Assembly (NCBI GenBank): GCA_000720375.1 | Contig: JOAA01000001.1 | Span: 434,001-498,000, forward strand | Direction of reading: 5' to 3' | Source: Rhodococcus rhodnii | GTDB lineage: Bacteria; Actinomycetota; Actinomycetes; Mycobacteriales; Pseudonocardiaceae | DNA length: 64,000 nucleotides | Shown: positions 33,291 through 42,085 of the stretch, piece by piece | Layout: every line of letters starts with the position of its first letter | How positions within the stretch are numbered: the first letter of the stretch is position 1 | The notes under the pieces: generated by a model | The model's input: the letters and a program-made list of their open reading frames with translations, nothing else | Databases searched by the model: none | Told to the model about the DNA's origin: nothing | Translations under genes and position numbers: made by a program

Positions 33291-33913
33291 TACGGCAGGA
33301 CCTCCTTGGTGGTCAACACAACCGCGCAGCGCTCGGCGGCGTACGTGATCGCCATCCGGTGATATTCCGCGGTGAAGTCGGCGATCGCGTCGGCGACAAC
33401 GAAAGCCTGGATGTCGTTGGTGAACGCGTCGACCGCGCTCATCAACACGCCGACGTGCGCGTAGACCCCGCAGACGATCAGCTGGTCCCGGTCCTCTTCG
33501 CGCATTCTGGCCAGCAGGTTCGACCGGTGGAACGCGCTGTAGCGCCACTTGGTGAAGATCCAATCTTCGGATTCCGGCGCCAAGGGCTCGACGACCTCAC
33601 GGTCAACGAGGTCGACCCGCATACCCGGACCCCAGAAGTCTTTGAGCAGACCACGTTGCCGGGTGGTCATGCCGCCGGGCTGTGCCGTGTACGCCACAGG
33701 AACATGGAGTTCACGGCACCGGTCGACGAGTACAGCGATGTTGCCGACGAGTTGGTGGGCAACGCTTTCCGGGAAGGGCCGGAGGAAATAGCGCTGCATG
33801 TCGTGGATCAGCAACACCGCACGGGCGGGGTCAGTGGTCCAGGTCGCGGCGTTCGGGGGCAGGTCGGCGATCGCGGGCAGCGGGTACGGCGCGATCGCGG
33901 GAATACCCACCAT
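33290..33913 (-). CDS. phzD: Isochorismatase-family hydrolase PhzD
   Basis: 207 residues, the length of characterised PhzD. The catalytic Asp38 is in [11 protein letters not shown] and Lys122 in [16 protein letters not shown], both at canonical numbers. The cis-peptide region CGVYAHVGV lacks the nucleophilic Cys of cysteine-type relatives, as expected for PhzD. It hydrolyses the enolpyruvyl ether of ADIC to give trans-2,3-dihydro-3-hydroxyanthranilate (DHHA). The gene begins 13 bp after the StrR-like regulator stop and overlaps phzE by one base, so regulator and enzymes form one operon. Confidence 0.97.
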   Translation of the reverse strand: MVGIPAIAPYPLPAIADLPPNAATWTTDPARAVLLIHDMQRYFLRPFPESVAHQLVGNIAVLVDRCRELHVPVAYTAQPGGMTTRQRGLLKDFWGPGMRVDLVDREVVEPLAPESEDWIFTKWRYSAFHRSNLLARMREEDRDQLIVCGVYAHVGVLMSAVDAFTNDIQAFVVADAIADFTAEYHRMAITYAAERCAVVLTTKEVLP

Positions 33914-33926
33914 TTCGTTGTCTCCC

Positions 33927-34916
33927 TTAGGGCGCTGTGCGTTCCAGTTGTTCGGCGACCGTGCGCCAGACCCGTGCGCACTCCAGCGCCGCTTGAGCGA
34001 TCGTTCCCCTGGCGTGCGGTGGCACGTTGCGGACCAGCAACGCCCATCTGTCGTTGCTCATCGCGTGCACGTCAAGCAACCGCAACAAGGTCCGGCCGGT
34101 TTCGGAGAACCGCAGCGTCGGGTCGGTCCGCAGATACCGCATGATCGTGACGCGGTCAGGCAGCGGCAACGGCTGAGGCGCACGTGCCTGCGGCTGGCGC
34201 CGTTCCTCAGTTTTCTTGACGTTGCTGGGCTTGCGGACTGTCGGGTCCTCGCCGCGTTGCAACCGGGCCCGGACGGCTCGCGCGGTCTCCGGGGAGATGC
34301 CCGCGGCCTTGGCGACCTGCCGCAGCGACAGATTCGGGTTCTGCCGCATCAGGTTCATCGCCAGCCTGCGCTTCTCCAGGCTGTTGATCGGGCGGACCCG
34401 GCCGTCCTGGCCGATCCGGCTCTCCGGCTGCGGCACCTTGCCGTTGCGGCGGACCTCGCCGATCGTCTTCGCCGACAACCCGGTCACGCTCGCGATCAGC
34501 CGATCCGACCAATGTGGATGGCTCATCACGATGCTTTTGGCGGCGGCTTTGCGTTCGGCCAACGACAGCGGCAGGCCATGCGCGACGTTCGCACGCACCG
34601 CGAGCACGAACGCGTCGGCCTCGTCACCGTCGAAGAACCGGACCGCGATGTCGTGCTGGTTACGGAGTTTGGCCGCCCGCAAGCGATGCACACCGTCGAT
34701 GACCCGCATCGTCTGCCGGTGCACGATGATCGGCGGCAACTCGTCCGGCGCGTCGGCGAGGGCCCGGACGTGTTCCAGGTTCTCGCCCGCGATCCTCGGC
34801 GACCCGGCCACGCGCAGCGCCCTGACCGGGACCCGCACCACCGGGGCCGCGCTCGCGTTACCGTCGAGGCAGTCGAATTCTTCCCGCGGAAGGCTGACAG
34901 CAGCGAAGTTGGTCAC
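33927..34916 (-). CDS. StrR-like ParB-domain cluster regulator
   Basis: 329-residue DNA-binding protein. The N-terminal ParB/Spo0J domain (about 25-115) contains [20 protein letters not shown], then [20 protein letters not shown] and [17 protein letters not shown]. The helix-turn-helix part is around 120-160 ([35 protein letters not shown]), with a second HTH-like stretch [20 protein letters not shown]. This layout is that of StrR, NovG and related pathway-specific activators, which bind long palindromes. It is the first gene of the phzD-E-ABM-G operon and thus the best candidate for the phenazine activator. Candidate sites are 34975-34992 and 28043-28066. Confidence 0.87.
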   Translation of the reverse strand: MTNFAAVSLPREEFDCLDGNASAAPVVRVPVRALRVAGSPRIAGENLEHVRALADAPDELPPIIVHRQTMRVIDGVHRLRAAKLRNQHDIAVRFFDGDEADAFVLAVRANVAHGLPLSLAERKAAAKSIVMSHPHWSDRLIASVTGLSAKTIGEVRRNGKVPQPESRIGQDGRVRPINSLEKRRLAMNLMRQNPNLSLRQVAKAAGISPETARAVRARLQRGEDPTVRKPSNVKKTEERRQPQARAPQPLPLPDRVTIMRYLRTDPTLRFSETGRTLLRLLDVHAMSNDRWALLVRNVPPHARGTIAQAALECARVWRTVAEQLERTAP

Positions 34917-34974
34917 CTCGACCTCCAGTCCTCACAGCGAACCTGGTGACCCGCAGATGAGAACCAGATTCGCA

Positions 34975-34992
34975 GTGTGCCGCAGCGCACAC
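34975..34992. promoter_or_regulatory. Palindrome upstream of the StrR-like gene
   Basis: GTGTGC-CGCAGC-GCACAC, 59 bp before the regulator start. The outer GTGT/ACAC and 6-bp spacer resemble the phzB-phzF operator, although the inner arms differ. Possible autoregulatory site. Confidence 0.35.
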
Positions 34993-35115
34993 CAGTGAGT
35001 GAGCCATCAGGCCAAAATGAGGGATTGTGGGCCCCTATATGAGTTTTTCACCCCTTAGGTTCACGAGTCGGAATCCTACGGTGGTGAAATTTGGCTTCTT
35101 CGGTGGGTTGGGGCG

Positions 35116-35231
35116 GCGCGATTTGGTGTGGAGCCTCTGACGCCGCCGCGGCAAGGCAAAACCGCGGGCAGGGCTGGCGCCCTGCCGCGCTGACAAGCTT
35201 ACGGCGGCACCCACTCCACACAAAATCGCGC
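35116..35231. repeat. Nested inverted repeat between StrR-like and copC-like genes
   Basis: Outer 18-bp arms GCGCGATTTGGTGTGGAG (35116-35133) and CTCCACACAAAATCGCGC (35214-35231) with one mismatch; GCCGCCG/CGGCGGC pairs lie just inside. Within the loop, GGCAGGG/CCCTGCC forms a second hairpin (about 35163-35189). The rest of 34917-35359 shows no gene. It could be a transcript end structure, a structured RNA or a small mobile-element remnant. Confidence 0.6.
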
Positions 35232-35359
35232 CTTCGCTCGGGGATGGGTTGGTTTTCGCTCAGGGTATCCGCATGCCTTATTCGCCCGTTTTCGCAGGTC
35301 GACGGGTACTGGGTGAGCGTGGATCGATTCCGTTCAAGCGTTTGCGCACCCGGGTCTTT

Positions 35360-35968
35360 TCAGGGCTTTTCCGCGTTGCCTTTGCCGAACCGGAGGCCTG
35401 CGAATACACCCAAGCCGACGATGACAACGGCGCCGACAATCCATACCCAAACCGGGATGCCGCCGCTGTCTTCGTTTTCCTGGGCGGCTGGGGTTGGGGT
35501 AGCGGTCGTCACCGCGGAGCCGTTCTGGCCCGGCGCTGTCGTCGATGTCGTGGTGGGTGGCGGAGTGGTGGTGGTCGGGGTCGTCGTAGTGGGTGCCGCG
35601 ACCGCCGCCGTGAGGGTGAATGGCACCTTTCCGCTCACTGGATCGCCGTCTGCCGAAATGACCCGGTAATTGATGGTGTACTGGCCGGCCGGTCCAACTG
35701 GCGTGACCGGGGCGGTGACCACCTCGTTCGCGACCGTCGCCTGGCCGACTGTCCACTGTGCGCCGCTGGGTCCGGCGACCGAGATGGCGCCCGGTTCGAC
35801 CTGGACCGGTTCGCTGAAGGTCAGCTGGATCTGGGTCGGTGGGGTGGCGACGGACGCGTTCTTCGCCGGGTTGCTGCTCTTCAGCGACGTGTGCGCGAGT
35901 GCGGGAGCGGCGGTGACCTGCAGCGCTGTCGCGCTGAGCAGCAGTGCGGCGGACAAGCGCCTGAACAT
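35360..35968 (-). CDS. CopC-domain secreted protein with C-terminal membrane anchor
   Basis: 202 residues. N-terminal Sec signal peptide (MFRRLSAALLLSATALQVTA, cleavage near APALAHTS, leaving His as the mature N-terminus). A CopC-like domain follows at 25-122 (LKSSNPAKNASVATPPTQIQ, LTFSEPVQVEPGAISV, GQYTINYRVISADGDPVSG). Then come a Thr/Pro-rich linker (126-165) and a transmembrane helix (172-190) ending in a short basic tail. CopC proteins bind copper outside the membrane; the His after cleavage is part of the Cu(II) site in this family. Usually a CopD membrane protein is adjacent, but none is here. Divergent from the third SARP. The start is ATG 35968. Confidence 0.85.
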   Translation of the reverse strand: MFRRLSAALLLSATALQVTAAPALAHTSLKSSNPAKNASVATPPTQIQLTFSEPVQVEPGAISVAGPSGAQWTVGQATVANEVVTAPVTPVGPAGQYTINYRVISADGDPVSGKVPFTLTAAVAAPTTTTPTTTTPPPTTTSTTAPGQNGSAVTTATPTPAAQENEDSGGIPVWVWIVGAVVIVGLGVFAGLRFGKGNAEKP

Positions 35969-36086
35969 GTGGTGGCCCTTCACGACTGAGGTAGTCGGCT
36001 GGCGGTGGACTTTAGTTCCCGGATGCCCGGAAAGTTCAGTGGAACTACCGATTAGACCGATCGGGCCAACCTCGTAGGCTCCGAAG

Positions 36087-38804
36087 GTGCTCGTCGTTCG
36101 GGTGCTGGGACCGATCGAAGTCGCCGTCGGGGATACCAGGGTGGATCTTGGCGGCTCGTTGCCGCGCAGGCTGCTGGCCGCATTGGTCGCCGCGGGCGGG
36201 CAGGTGGTCGCCGATGACCGGCTGGCCGAGCTGGTGTGGGGTGCGAGGCCACCGGCGAAGGCCGCCGCCACACTTCAGGTTTACGTCTCCCGCCTGCGCC
36301 GGGCCTTGGGGCCGGAGGGCCGGGACCTGTTGGCGCGGGACGGGTTGGGCTACCGGTTCGATGCCGCTCGGGCCTCGGTCGATGCCTCGCGGTTCGTCGA
36401 GTTGATCGAGGCCGGCCGTGGGTCGTCGCCGGACGAGGCACAGCACGGGTTGGCCGAGGCTTTGGAGCTGTGGCGTGGTCAGCCGTATGCCGATCTCGCC
36501 GAGTCTGACGAGGTCGATGCTGCTCGCAGCCGGTTGACCGAGTTGCGGGAGGTGGCGTTGGAGGAGCGCGCCGCCGCCCGGCTGGCCAGCGGTGATGCCA
36601 CGGGCGCCGTGCCTGACCTCGAGGAACTTGCGCGAGCGGCGCCCTTGCGGGAGCGGCGCTGGGCCTTGTTGGTTCTCGCGTTGTACCGGTGTGGCCGGCA
36701 GGGGGACGCGCTGGCCGCTGTGCGGCGGGCTCGTGCTGTGCTCGCCGAGGAATTGGGTGTTGACCTGGGTGTTGAGCTGCAGGATCTGGAACGGCAGGTG
36801 CTCGCTCAGGATCCGTCACTGCGGAAACGGCCCAGTGGGCGGCCGTTGACGTCTTTCCTTGGGCGTGACACTGAACTGGACACCATCGCCGGCTTGTTCG
36901 AGACGCAACGGCTGGTCAGCCTGGTTGGGCCGGCTGGGGTCGGCAAGACACGGCTGGCGGTCGAGTACGCGGATGATCCGTGGTTCGCGCGGTTGGCTGA
37001 CGTGCGTCAACCTGGTGAACTGCCCAGTGTGGTGGCCGACGCGATCGGCCTGGTCGCGGTCCGGGACGATCCAGTTTCGGCGGTCGTCCGGGCCATCGGT
37101 GACCGCTCCGGCCTGCTGGTTCTGGACAACTGCGAGCACATTGTCGAGGCCGTGGCCGACTTGGTCGTCGCGGTACTCCCGCACTGTCCTGGGTTGCGTG
37201 TGCTGGCGACAAGTCGTGAACCGCTCGGGGTCGACGGCGAGGTCACGATCGCGATCCAGCCGTTGCCGCTGAATGTCGCCGATGAATTGCTGGTAGATCG
37301 GGTGCAGGCGGTCCGGCCTGGGTGGCAGCCGACCGAGGACGAACGTGCGCAGGCAAGCCGGATCAGTGCGGCGCTGGACGGATTGCCGTTGGCCATCGAA
37401 CTGGCCGCGGCGCGGGCGCGGATGTTCGGGCTTGGCGAGATCGCGGAACGTCTCGACGACCGGTTCGCCGTGCTCGGTTCGGTGCCCCGGGGGTCGTTGA
37501 CCGCGCACGCGACGCTGGAGGCGGCCATCGGGTGGAGTGTGGATCTGCTGTCCGAATCGGACCGTGCGTTGCTGCTTCGGTTGTGGCCCTTCGAAGGCGG
37601 GTTCACGCTTGAGGCCGCGGACGCGGTGCGGCCGACCGGCCGGACCGACACCACCTTGGAGCTGCTGTCCTCTTTGGTCACTCGGTCCGTGGTTGTCGCC
37701 GATACCAGTGAAGTGCCGACCCGGTATCTGCTGCTGGAAAGCGTTCGTGCGTATTGCCAGTCGATCGACCCGGATCCGGCCTCGGCGCAGCAGGCGCACG
37801 CCCAGTGGATCCAGGAATTGGGCGAGCGCTGGGTGATCGCGGTACGTACCCGGCGGGCAGGCCAGATCATGCCGGCGGTCAGTCGTGAGTTGCCGAACAT
37901 CCGCGCGGGGTTGGCGCATCTCCGTGAGCACTGCCCGGACGTCGCGCTGCACACTTTTGGTTTGTTCGCTTTGTTGTTCACTCGCCACGTCCACAAGAAG
38001 GAAGCCGTCGCGTTGGCGTGGGACCTGCTGCGGGCAGCGCCGGACGCTCCAGTGTTCGACCGGGTCCGCGCGATGGTCACGCAGACAGCGCTCGTCGCCA
38101 TCGGTGGCGACCGTGATGGCGCGGTACAGATCGTCAACGAGGCATTCCTGCTGTCCCAGGAGATACCGGTCGGCGATCCGGTCGATGTCGCGGAGTTGTA
38201 CTGCAACCTGGCGTTCTGCGCGGTCGAAGTGGGCAGGCATGACCTGGCCGCCGACGCGGCAACCCGGGGCATCAAGATCGCTGCGAACCATGGCCTGACC
38301 GGGCTTGTGCGGGCGTGTGAAACCGTCCGCGCTGTCGCGTTCGTCGTTCGCGCTTACGCCGCCGGCGACATTCCCACCATGATCGAAGCGGCCAATTCCG
38401 CACGAAAGCATGGACAGTCGTTCACGGCCGGGTGGTCCAGTCTGGTCATGGCGGAGGTACGTCTGCGCGTGGCCGACGAGGACCTGGACGCGATACTCGA
38501 TGCGTTGCGGCACGCGGCAACCGTGATGCTGCGGGAACGTGACGTGCCGAACGCGTTGATCGCGTTCAGGTTCGGCGCGCTCGCCCTGGCGCGGCTCGGC
38601 CGCCCGTTCGAGGCGATCCAACTGCAGTCGGCCGTGCTGCACCAGGCTCCGCTGTTCGGTACCTTGCCGTCCGCCATGCTCAGCCAGGGCTTCGACTGGG
38701 TCGACGATCCGCTGGCGGACATTCTCCCGCCTGGCGAACGGGCTGCGGCGCAGGCCGCCGGTGCCCGATTGGGCATCACCGAAATGGCCGCTTTGCTTGG
38801 CTGA
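36087..38804 (+). CDS. AfsR/SARP regulator with NB-ARC ATPase
   Basis: 905-residue transcriptional activator, GTG start 36087 (VLVVRVLGPIEVAVGDTRVD). Winged helix at 1-90 (TLQVYVSRLRRALGPEG), activation domain 95-240 (LGVDLGVELQDLERQV), and NB-ARC/STAND ATPase with Walker A VGPAGVGKTRLAV near residue 280, Walker B SGLLVLDNCEHIVEAV and LPLAIELAAARARM. Helical repeats fill the C-terminus and no LuxR domain is present. Located beside the phenazine cluster and divergent from the CopC-like gene. AfsR-type proteins are often phosphorylated global activators. Its targets are unknown. Confidence 0.93.
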   Translation: MLVVRVLGPIEVAVGDTRVDLGGSLPRRLLAALVAAGGQVVADDRLAELVWGARPPAKAAATLQVYVSRLRRALGPEGRDLLARDGLGYRFDAARASVDASRFVELIEAGRGSSPDEAQHGLAEALELWRGQPYADLAESDEVDAARSRLTELREVALEERAAARLASGDATGAVPDLEELARAAPLRERRWALLVLALYRCGRQGDALAAVRRARAVLAEELGVDLGVELQDLERQVLAQDPSLRKRPSGRPLTSFLGRDTELDTIAGLFETQRLVSLVGPAGVGKTRLAVEYADDPWFARLADVRQPGELPSVVADAIGLVAVRDDPVSAVVRAIGDRSGLLVLDNCEHIVEAVADLVVAVLPHCPGLRVLATSREPLGVDGEVTIAIQPLPLNVADELLVDRVQAVRPGWQPTEDERAQASRISAALDGLPLAIELAAARARMFGLGEIAERLDDRFAVLGSVPRGSLTAHATLEAAIGWSVDLLSESDRALLLRLWPFEGGFTLEAADAVRPTGRTDTTLELLSSLVTRSVVVADTSEVPTRYLLLESVRAYCQSIDPDPASAQQAHAQWIQELGERWVIAVRTRRAGQIMPAVSRELPNIRAGLAHLREHCPDVALHTFGLFALLFTRHVHKKEAVALAWDLLRAAPDAPVFDRVRAMVTQTALVAIGGDRDGAVQIVNEAFLLSQEIPVGDPVDVAELYCNLAFCAVEVGRHDLAADAATRGIKIAANHGLTGLVRACETVRAVAFVVRAYAAGDIPTMIEAANSARKHGQSFTAGWSSLVMAEVRLRVADEDLDAILDALRHAATVMLRERDVPNALIAFRFGALALARLGRPFEAIQLQSAVLHQAPLFGTLPSAMLSQGFDWVDDPLADILPPGERAAAQAAGARLGITEMAALLG

Positions 38805-38852
38805 CAGGCGCGTTGCAAGCGACTTGTATGGTTCCTGGGCCATAGTGACCGC

Positions 38853-39644
38853 ATGCAGAAGGTGGAGTTCGACGGTCGCCGGTTCTCCTACGTCCGACGC
38901 GGGCAAGGCGAGCCGCTGCTGCTGATCCAAGGGATGAGCGGCCACAACGGTATGTGGGGCGAGGAGTTCCTGTCCCTGCTCGAGCCGCACTTCGATGTGG
39001 TGGCGTACAACCACAGAGGCATCGGCGAGAGCAGTTGGGCCGACGGACAGTTCAGCATGGCGGACCTCGCCGACGACGCCGCCGGCGTGATCCAGGGTGT
39101 CGGCTGGTCCAGCGCGCATGTCTTCGGCATTTCGATGGGCGGCATGGTCACCCAGGAGCTCCTCCTGCGTCACCGGTCGTTGGTGCGTACCGCCACGATC
39201 GGGTGTAGTTGGGCGGGCGGACCCGACGTCTCGCTAGGGGAAACGGTGCGGCGCGCGATCGCCGCGATGTCCACAAGGGACGCCGACCACGCGCTGAAGA
39301 CCGCCTACGAGATGAACCTCTCGCCACGGTTCGTCCTGCCATACGAAGACTACGTCTCGATCTGCCTGGCGCAGCGTGTGCCGGTGCCGGTTGTGCTGAT
39401 GCAGTGGGAAGCCGCTCAGCGTCACGACACCAGCGCCCGTTTGCCTGCGGTGACCGCACCGGTGCAGGTCATCCACGGCACCGGAGACGCGGGAATGCCG
39501 TTGCGCAACGGAGAACACATCGCGTCGCTGATCCCGGGCGCACGGTTGGAACTGCTCAAGGACGCCAGTCATTTGTTCTGGTTCGACGAGCCGTCCCGAA
39601 CGGCCGATTTGGTCAAGCAGTTCGCTGCCTTGGCCGACAGGTAA
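38853..39644 (+). CDS. Alpha/beta-hydrolase
   Basis: 263-residue hydrolase of the classical fold. Oxyanion region LLLIQGMSGHNGMW, the arginine-glycine turn YNHRGIGES, nucleophile elbow GISMGG with Ser94, acid in IHGTGDAGMP and His in KDASHLFWFDEPS. Sequences of this type are esterases or lactonases of small-molecule metabolism. No signal peptide. It starts 48 bp after the SARP on the same strand, and its 3' end overlaps the convergent sigma factor gene by 76 bp. Substrate unknown. Confidence 0.87.
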   Translation: MQKVEFDGRRFSYVRRGQGEPLLLIQGMSGHNGMWGEEFLSLLEPHFDVVAYNHRGIGESSWADGQFSMADLADDAAGVIQGVGWSSAHVFGISMGGMVTQELLLRHRSLVRTATIGCSWAGGPDVSLGETVRRAIAAMSTRDADHALKTAYEMNLSPRFVLPYEDYVSICLAQRVPVPVVLMQWEAAQRHDTSARLPAVTAPVQVIHGTGDAGMPLRNGEHIASLIPGARLELLKDASHLFWFDEPSRTADLVKQFAALADR

Positions 39645-40792
39645 CGCTGCTCGGGGATGCTGCTGGTGCGCTTGGCGGCGCGCAGGTAGGCCGCGTGCGC
39701 GGCGTCCAGGTCGCCTGCCATCTCGCTGAGGTGCGCCTTGACCGCGTCCAGCCGGTGGTGTTCGGCGAGCCGGACGTCACCGTCCAATGTGGCCAGCATG
39801 GCCAGGCCGTGCTCCGGACCGTCCACCATGGACAGGGCGATGGCGTGGTTGAGCGTGACCATCGGGTTGGGCTGCATCCGGGACAGGATCTGGTAGAGCA
39901 CCAGGATCTGCGGCCAGTCGGTCTCCTCCGGGGTCCTGGCTTCGTCGTGCAGTGCGGCGATGGCCGCTTGCAGCTGGTACGGGCCGATCGGGAACCGTGA
40001 CATGGCGTCTTCGATCAGCTTGGTGCCTTCTTCGATCTCGTCGCGGTTCCACAGTGCGCGGTCCTGCTCGGCGAGCGGGATGAGCCCGCCGTCGGGCCCA
40101 GTCCTGGCCTTGCGACGGGCGTCGGTGAGCAGCATGAGGGCGAGCAGACCGGCCACCTCGCCGTCCTCGGTCAGGGCGTGCACCGTCCTGGTCAGCCGGA
40201 TGGCTTCGCTCGTGAGCTCGACACTCTGCAGGTCAGGACCAGACGACGCGGTGTACCCCTCGTTGAAGATCAGGTAGAGCACGTGCAGGACGACAGGCAG
40301 CCGCTCGGCCCATTCCGGCTCGGGGATGTCCTTGATCTTCTGTTTGGCGCGACTGATCCGCTGGCCCATCGTGGCCTCCGGGACCATGAACGCGGTCGCG
40401 ATCTGCTTGGTGGTCAGGCCGCCGACGGCCCGGAGCGTGAGCGCGACCTGGGAGGGCGGCGACAGATCCGGATGGCAGCAGAGGAACAGCAGCTTGAGCG
40501 TGTCGTCCTGATCGCTGGTCTCCGCGACCGTCGTGGGTTCCTGAGTGGCTGCGAGCGTCTCGCGTCTGCGCCTGGCCTGTTCACTGCGCCACTGGTCGGT
40601 GAGCTTGCGCGTGGCAACCGTGATCAACCATGCCTTCGGGTTGTCCGGCACCTCGCTCCACTGAACGCTCGCCGCGAGCAGCGCCTCCTGCACGGCGTCC
40701 TCGCACGCGTCGAACTGGCCGTACTTGCGCACGAGCAGGCCGAGGACCTGCGGCGCCAGCTGACGCAGCAGGTCCTCGATCATCGTGCTCAC
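39569..40792 (-). CDS. ECF42-type RNA polymerase sigma factor
   Basis: 407 residues, full length. Sigma region 2 near the N-terminus (EDLLRQLAPQVLGLLVRKYG, CEDAVQEALLAASVQW, WLITVATRKLTDQWRSEQ). Region 4 around 130-180 (LFLCCHPDLSPPSQVALTLR, GLTTKQIATAFMVPEATMGQ). Then comes the long C-terminal extension with [15 protein letters not shown] and TPR-like helices. The DGPF-domain gene directly upstream overlaps by 4 bp, the standard arrangement of the ECF42 group; no anti-sigma factor is seen, as expected. The GTG start is shared with the DGPF stop. It is similar in build to the truncated factor at the left edge. Confidence 0.93.
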   Translation of the reverse strand: MSTMIEDLLRQLAPQVLGLLVRKYGQFDACEDAVQEALLAASVQWSEVPDNPKAWLITVATRKLTDQWRSEQARRRRETLAATQEPTTVAETSDQDDTLKLLFLCCHPDLSPPSQVALTLRAVGGLTTKQIATAFMVPEATMGQRISRAKQKIKDIPEPEWAERLPVVLHVLYLIFNEGYTASSGPDLQSVELTSEAIRLTRTVHALTEDGEVAGLLALMLLTDARRKARTGPDGGLIPLAEQDRALWNRDEIEEGTKLIEDAMSRFPIGPYQLQAAIAALHDEARTPEETDWPQILVLYQILSRMQPNPMVTLNHAIALSMVDGPEHGLAMLATLDGDVRLAEHHRLDAVKAHLSEMAGDLDAAHAAYLRAAKRTSSIPEQRYLSAKAANCLTKSAVRDGSSNQNK

Positions 40793-41157
40793 ATCTCCAG
40801 GCCGGCGGAGAACATCACCGGCCGAACCTCGACACCGAACCCGTCCAGCTTCGTGTCCGGAATCATCTTCGCGAGCTCAACGGCCCGCTCCTTGCTCTCG
40901 ACCTCGACGAGGTAGAACCCACCCATGAACTCCTTGGCCTCGATGTACGGGCCATCGGTGACAACCTGCACCCCGTTCTGCGACTTGACCACCACAGTGT
41001 TGGACGGGTCGGCCAATGCCTGGGTGACGATCAGCTCGCCGGTGTCGGTGATCGTGTTCAGGAGGTTCTGGTGCCCAGCACCGATCTGCTCACGCTCCTC
41101 ATCGGTGAGCGCCGCCATCGTCGCCGGGTTGATGTTCATGATCAGCAGGTACTTCAT
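40789..41157 (-). CDS. DGPF/YCII-related protein
   Basis: 122 residues of the YCII-like ferredoxin fold. MKYLLIMNINPATMAALTDE is the first strand and helix. The family hallmark DGPYIEAKEFMGGFYLVEVE is in the middle, followed by ELAKMIPDTKLDGFGVEVRP. DGPF proteins accompany ECF42-type sigma factors and are required for or modulate their activity in characterised cases. The overlap of its stop with the sigma start supports translational coupling. Confidence 0.92.
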   Translation of the reverse strand: MKYLLIMNINPATMAALTDEEREQIGAGHQNLLNTITDTGELIVTQALADPSNTVVVKSQNGVQVVTDGPYIEAKEFMGGFYLVEVESKERAVELAKMIPDTKLDGFGVEVRPVMFSAGLEM

Positions 41158-41676
41158 CGGAAAACTCCTCTCGGTGGCGCCAGCTCCCCGGCGCCTTCAC
41201 GGATGAGTCGGAGCCCGCTGACAACCTTCGACATTCTGTCCCAGAATCTTCTCCGGAACCTTCGAACTCGGGATTCGCGGTCGTGGTCCGTTCACAGATC
41301 CGGTTGTCCACAACCGGCCGGTAACCCCTTTGACCAGGCCCAATCCCCGATAGACTGGCCAGGGGCCGTCCCCCCGGGAGTGGCGGGGGATGCTCTGAGG
41401 TAGGGGGACCGGGCTGTGCGGACGGCGATGGATCAGGCTTGAAGCTCGGGTTGCGGGCGTCCGAGAAGACGGCAAGGAGGCCACCCAGAGGGAGCGGAGC
41501 CCAGTCAGCTTTTATGCCTGAGGTGTCGGGCGCGTGCGTCCTCTCCGGCACGGCCTGTCTGACGGCTTGGGACAAGCCCAGGCCATACCGGAGGGAACAC
41601 CCGCGAAGTCCACCCCAGCACTGTCACACCAGTTTCTCATGAGGAAAACGCTGGGTCTGACCTTCGGGCAGCTCGG
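41158..41676. other. 519-bp region without a recognised gene
   Basis: No protein here resembles a known family. It holds stem-forming stretches: GTCCCCC near 41371 can pair with GGGGGAC near 41405, and GGCCTG (41552) / CAGGCC (41579) enclose GGCTTG-GGA-CAAGCC (41564-41578). The sequence may be long leader or trailer DNA, or contain a structured RNA. Short frames exist but have no good ribosome-binding site. Confidence 0.5.
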
Positions 41677-42045
41677 TCAGCCGGGCTGGCGGGACGTTAT
41701 TCGCAGGTAGTAGCCGTCAGGATCGAACAGCCGGAAATCCTCAAGGCCCCATTCCTGCCTGCTCAGCCCGGACTCGACGGGCCAGCCGGATGCCTCGACC
41801 GAAGCGAACTCCGCATGCACGTCATCGACCTCCAGAACGAGTTCGGCGCCCGCCGGAACGGCGCGAACCGAGCTCGGGACGTCCTGGAAGTGCTGGCCGA
41901 TGCCGATCACCACGTCGCCTCGGCGTATCGAGACGTAGATCTTGCTGGTTTCGGTGCGTTTCTCCACGTGGAAGCCCAGAACGCGGTGGTAGAACGCAGC
42001 CGAGGCATCTGGGTCGGCCGAGAAGATCTCGACCCGCAGTGTCAT
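41677..42045 (-). CDS. VOC/glyoxalase-family protein
   Basis: 122-residue single-domain vicinal-oxygen-chelate protein, start ATG 42045 (MTLRVEIFSADPDASAAFYH). Two beta-alpha-beta-beta-beta units are visible: RVLGFHVEKR with YVSIRRGDVVIGIGQ, and ELVLEVDDVHAEFASVEASG with FRLFDPDGYYLRI. The usual metal ligands His/Gln/Glu are partly absent in the first half, so it may be a binding (resistance-type) member instead of an enzyme. The stop is 7 bp beyond the intergenic region; the Sua5-like gene is 40 bp upstream. Confidence 0.8.
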   Translation of the reverse strand: MTLRVEIFSADPDASAAFYHRVLGFHVEKRTETSKIYVSIRRGDVVIGIGQHFQDVPSSVRAVPAGAELVLEVDDVHAEFASVEASGWPVESGLSRQEWGLEDFRLFDPDGYYLRITSRQPG

Positions 42046-42085
42046 GGGCACGCAGCCCAGTGTCAGCCCTGAAGTTCGCTTGAGG

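Noticed and set aside
36816..39173. Long minus-strand open frame antisense to the third SARP
   Set aside because: No protein-like motifs; the plus strand has clear SARP domains and third-position GC bias.
41099..41575. Minus-strand frame of about 158 codons between the DGPF gene and the VOC gene
   Set aside because: Pro/Ser-rich, no family resemblance, poor start context and it overlaps the DGPF gene; not called.
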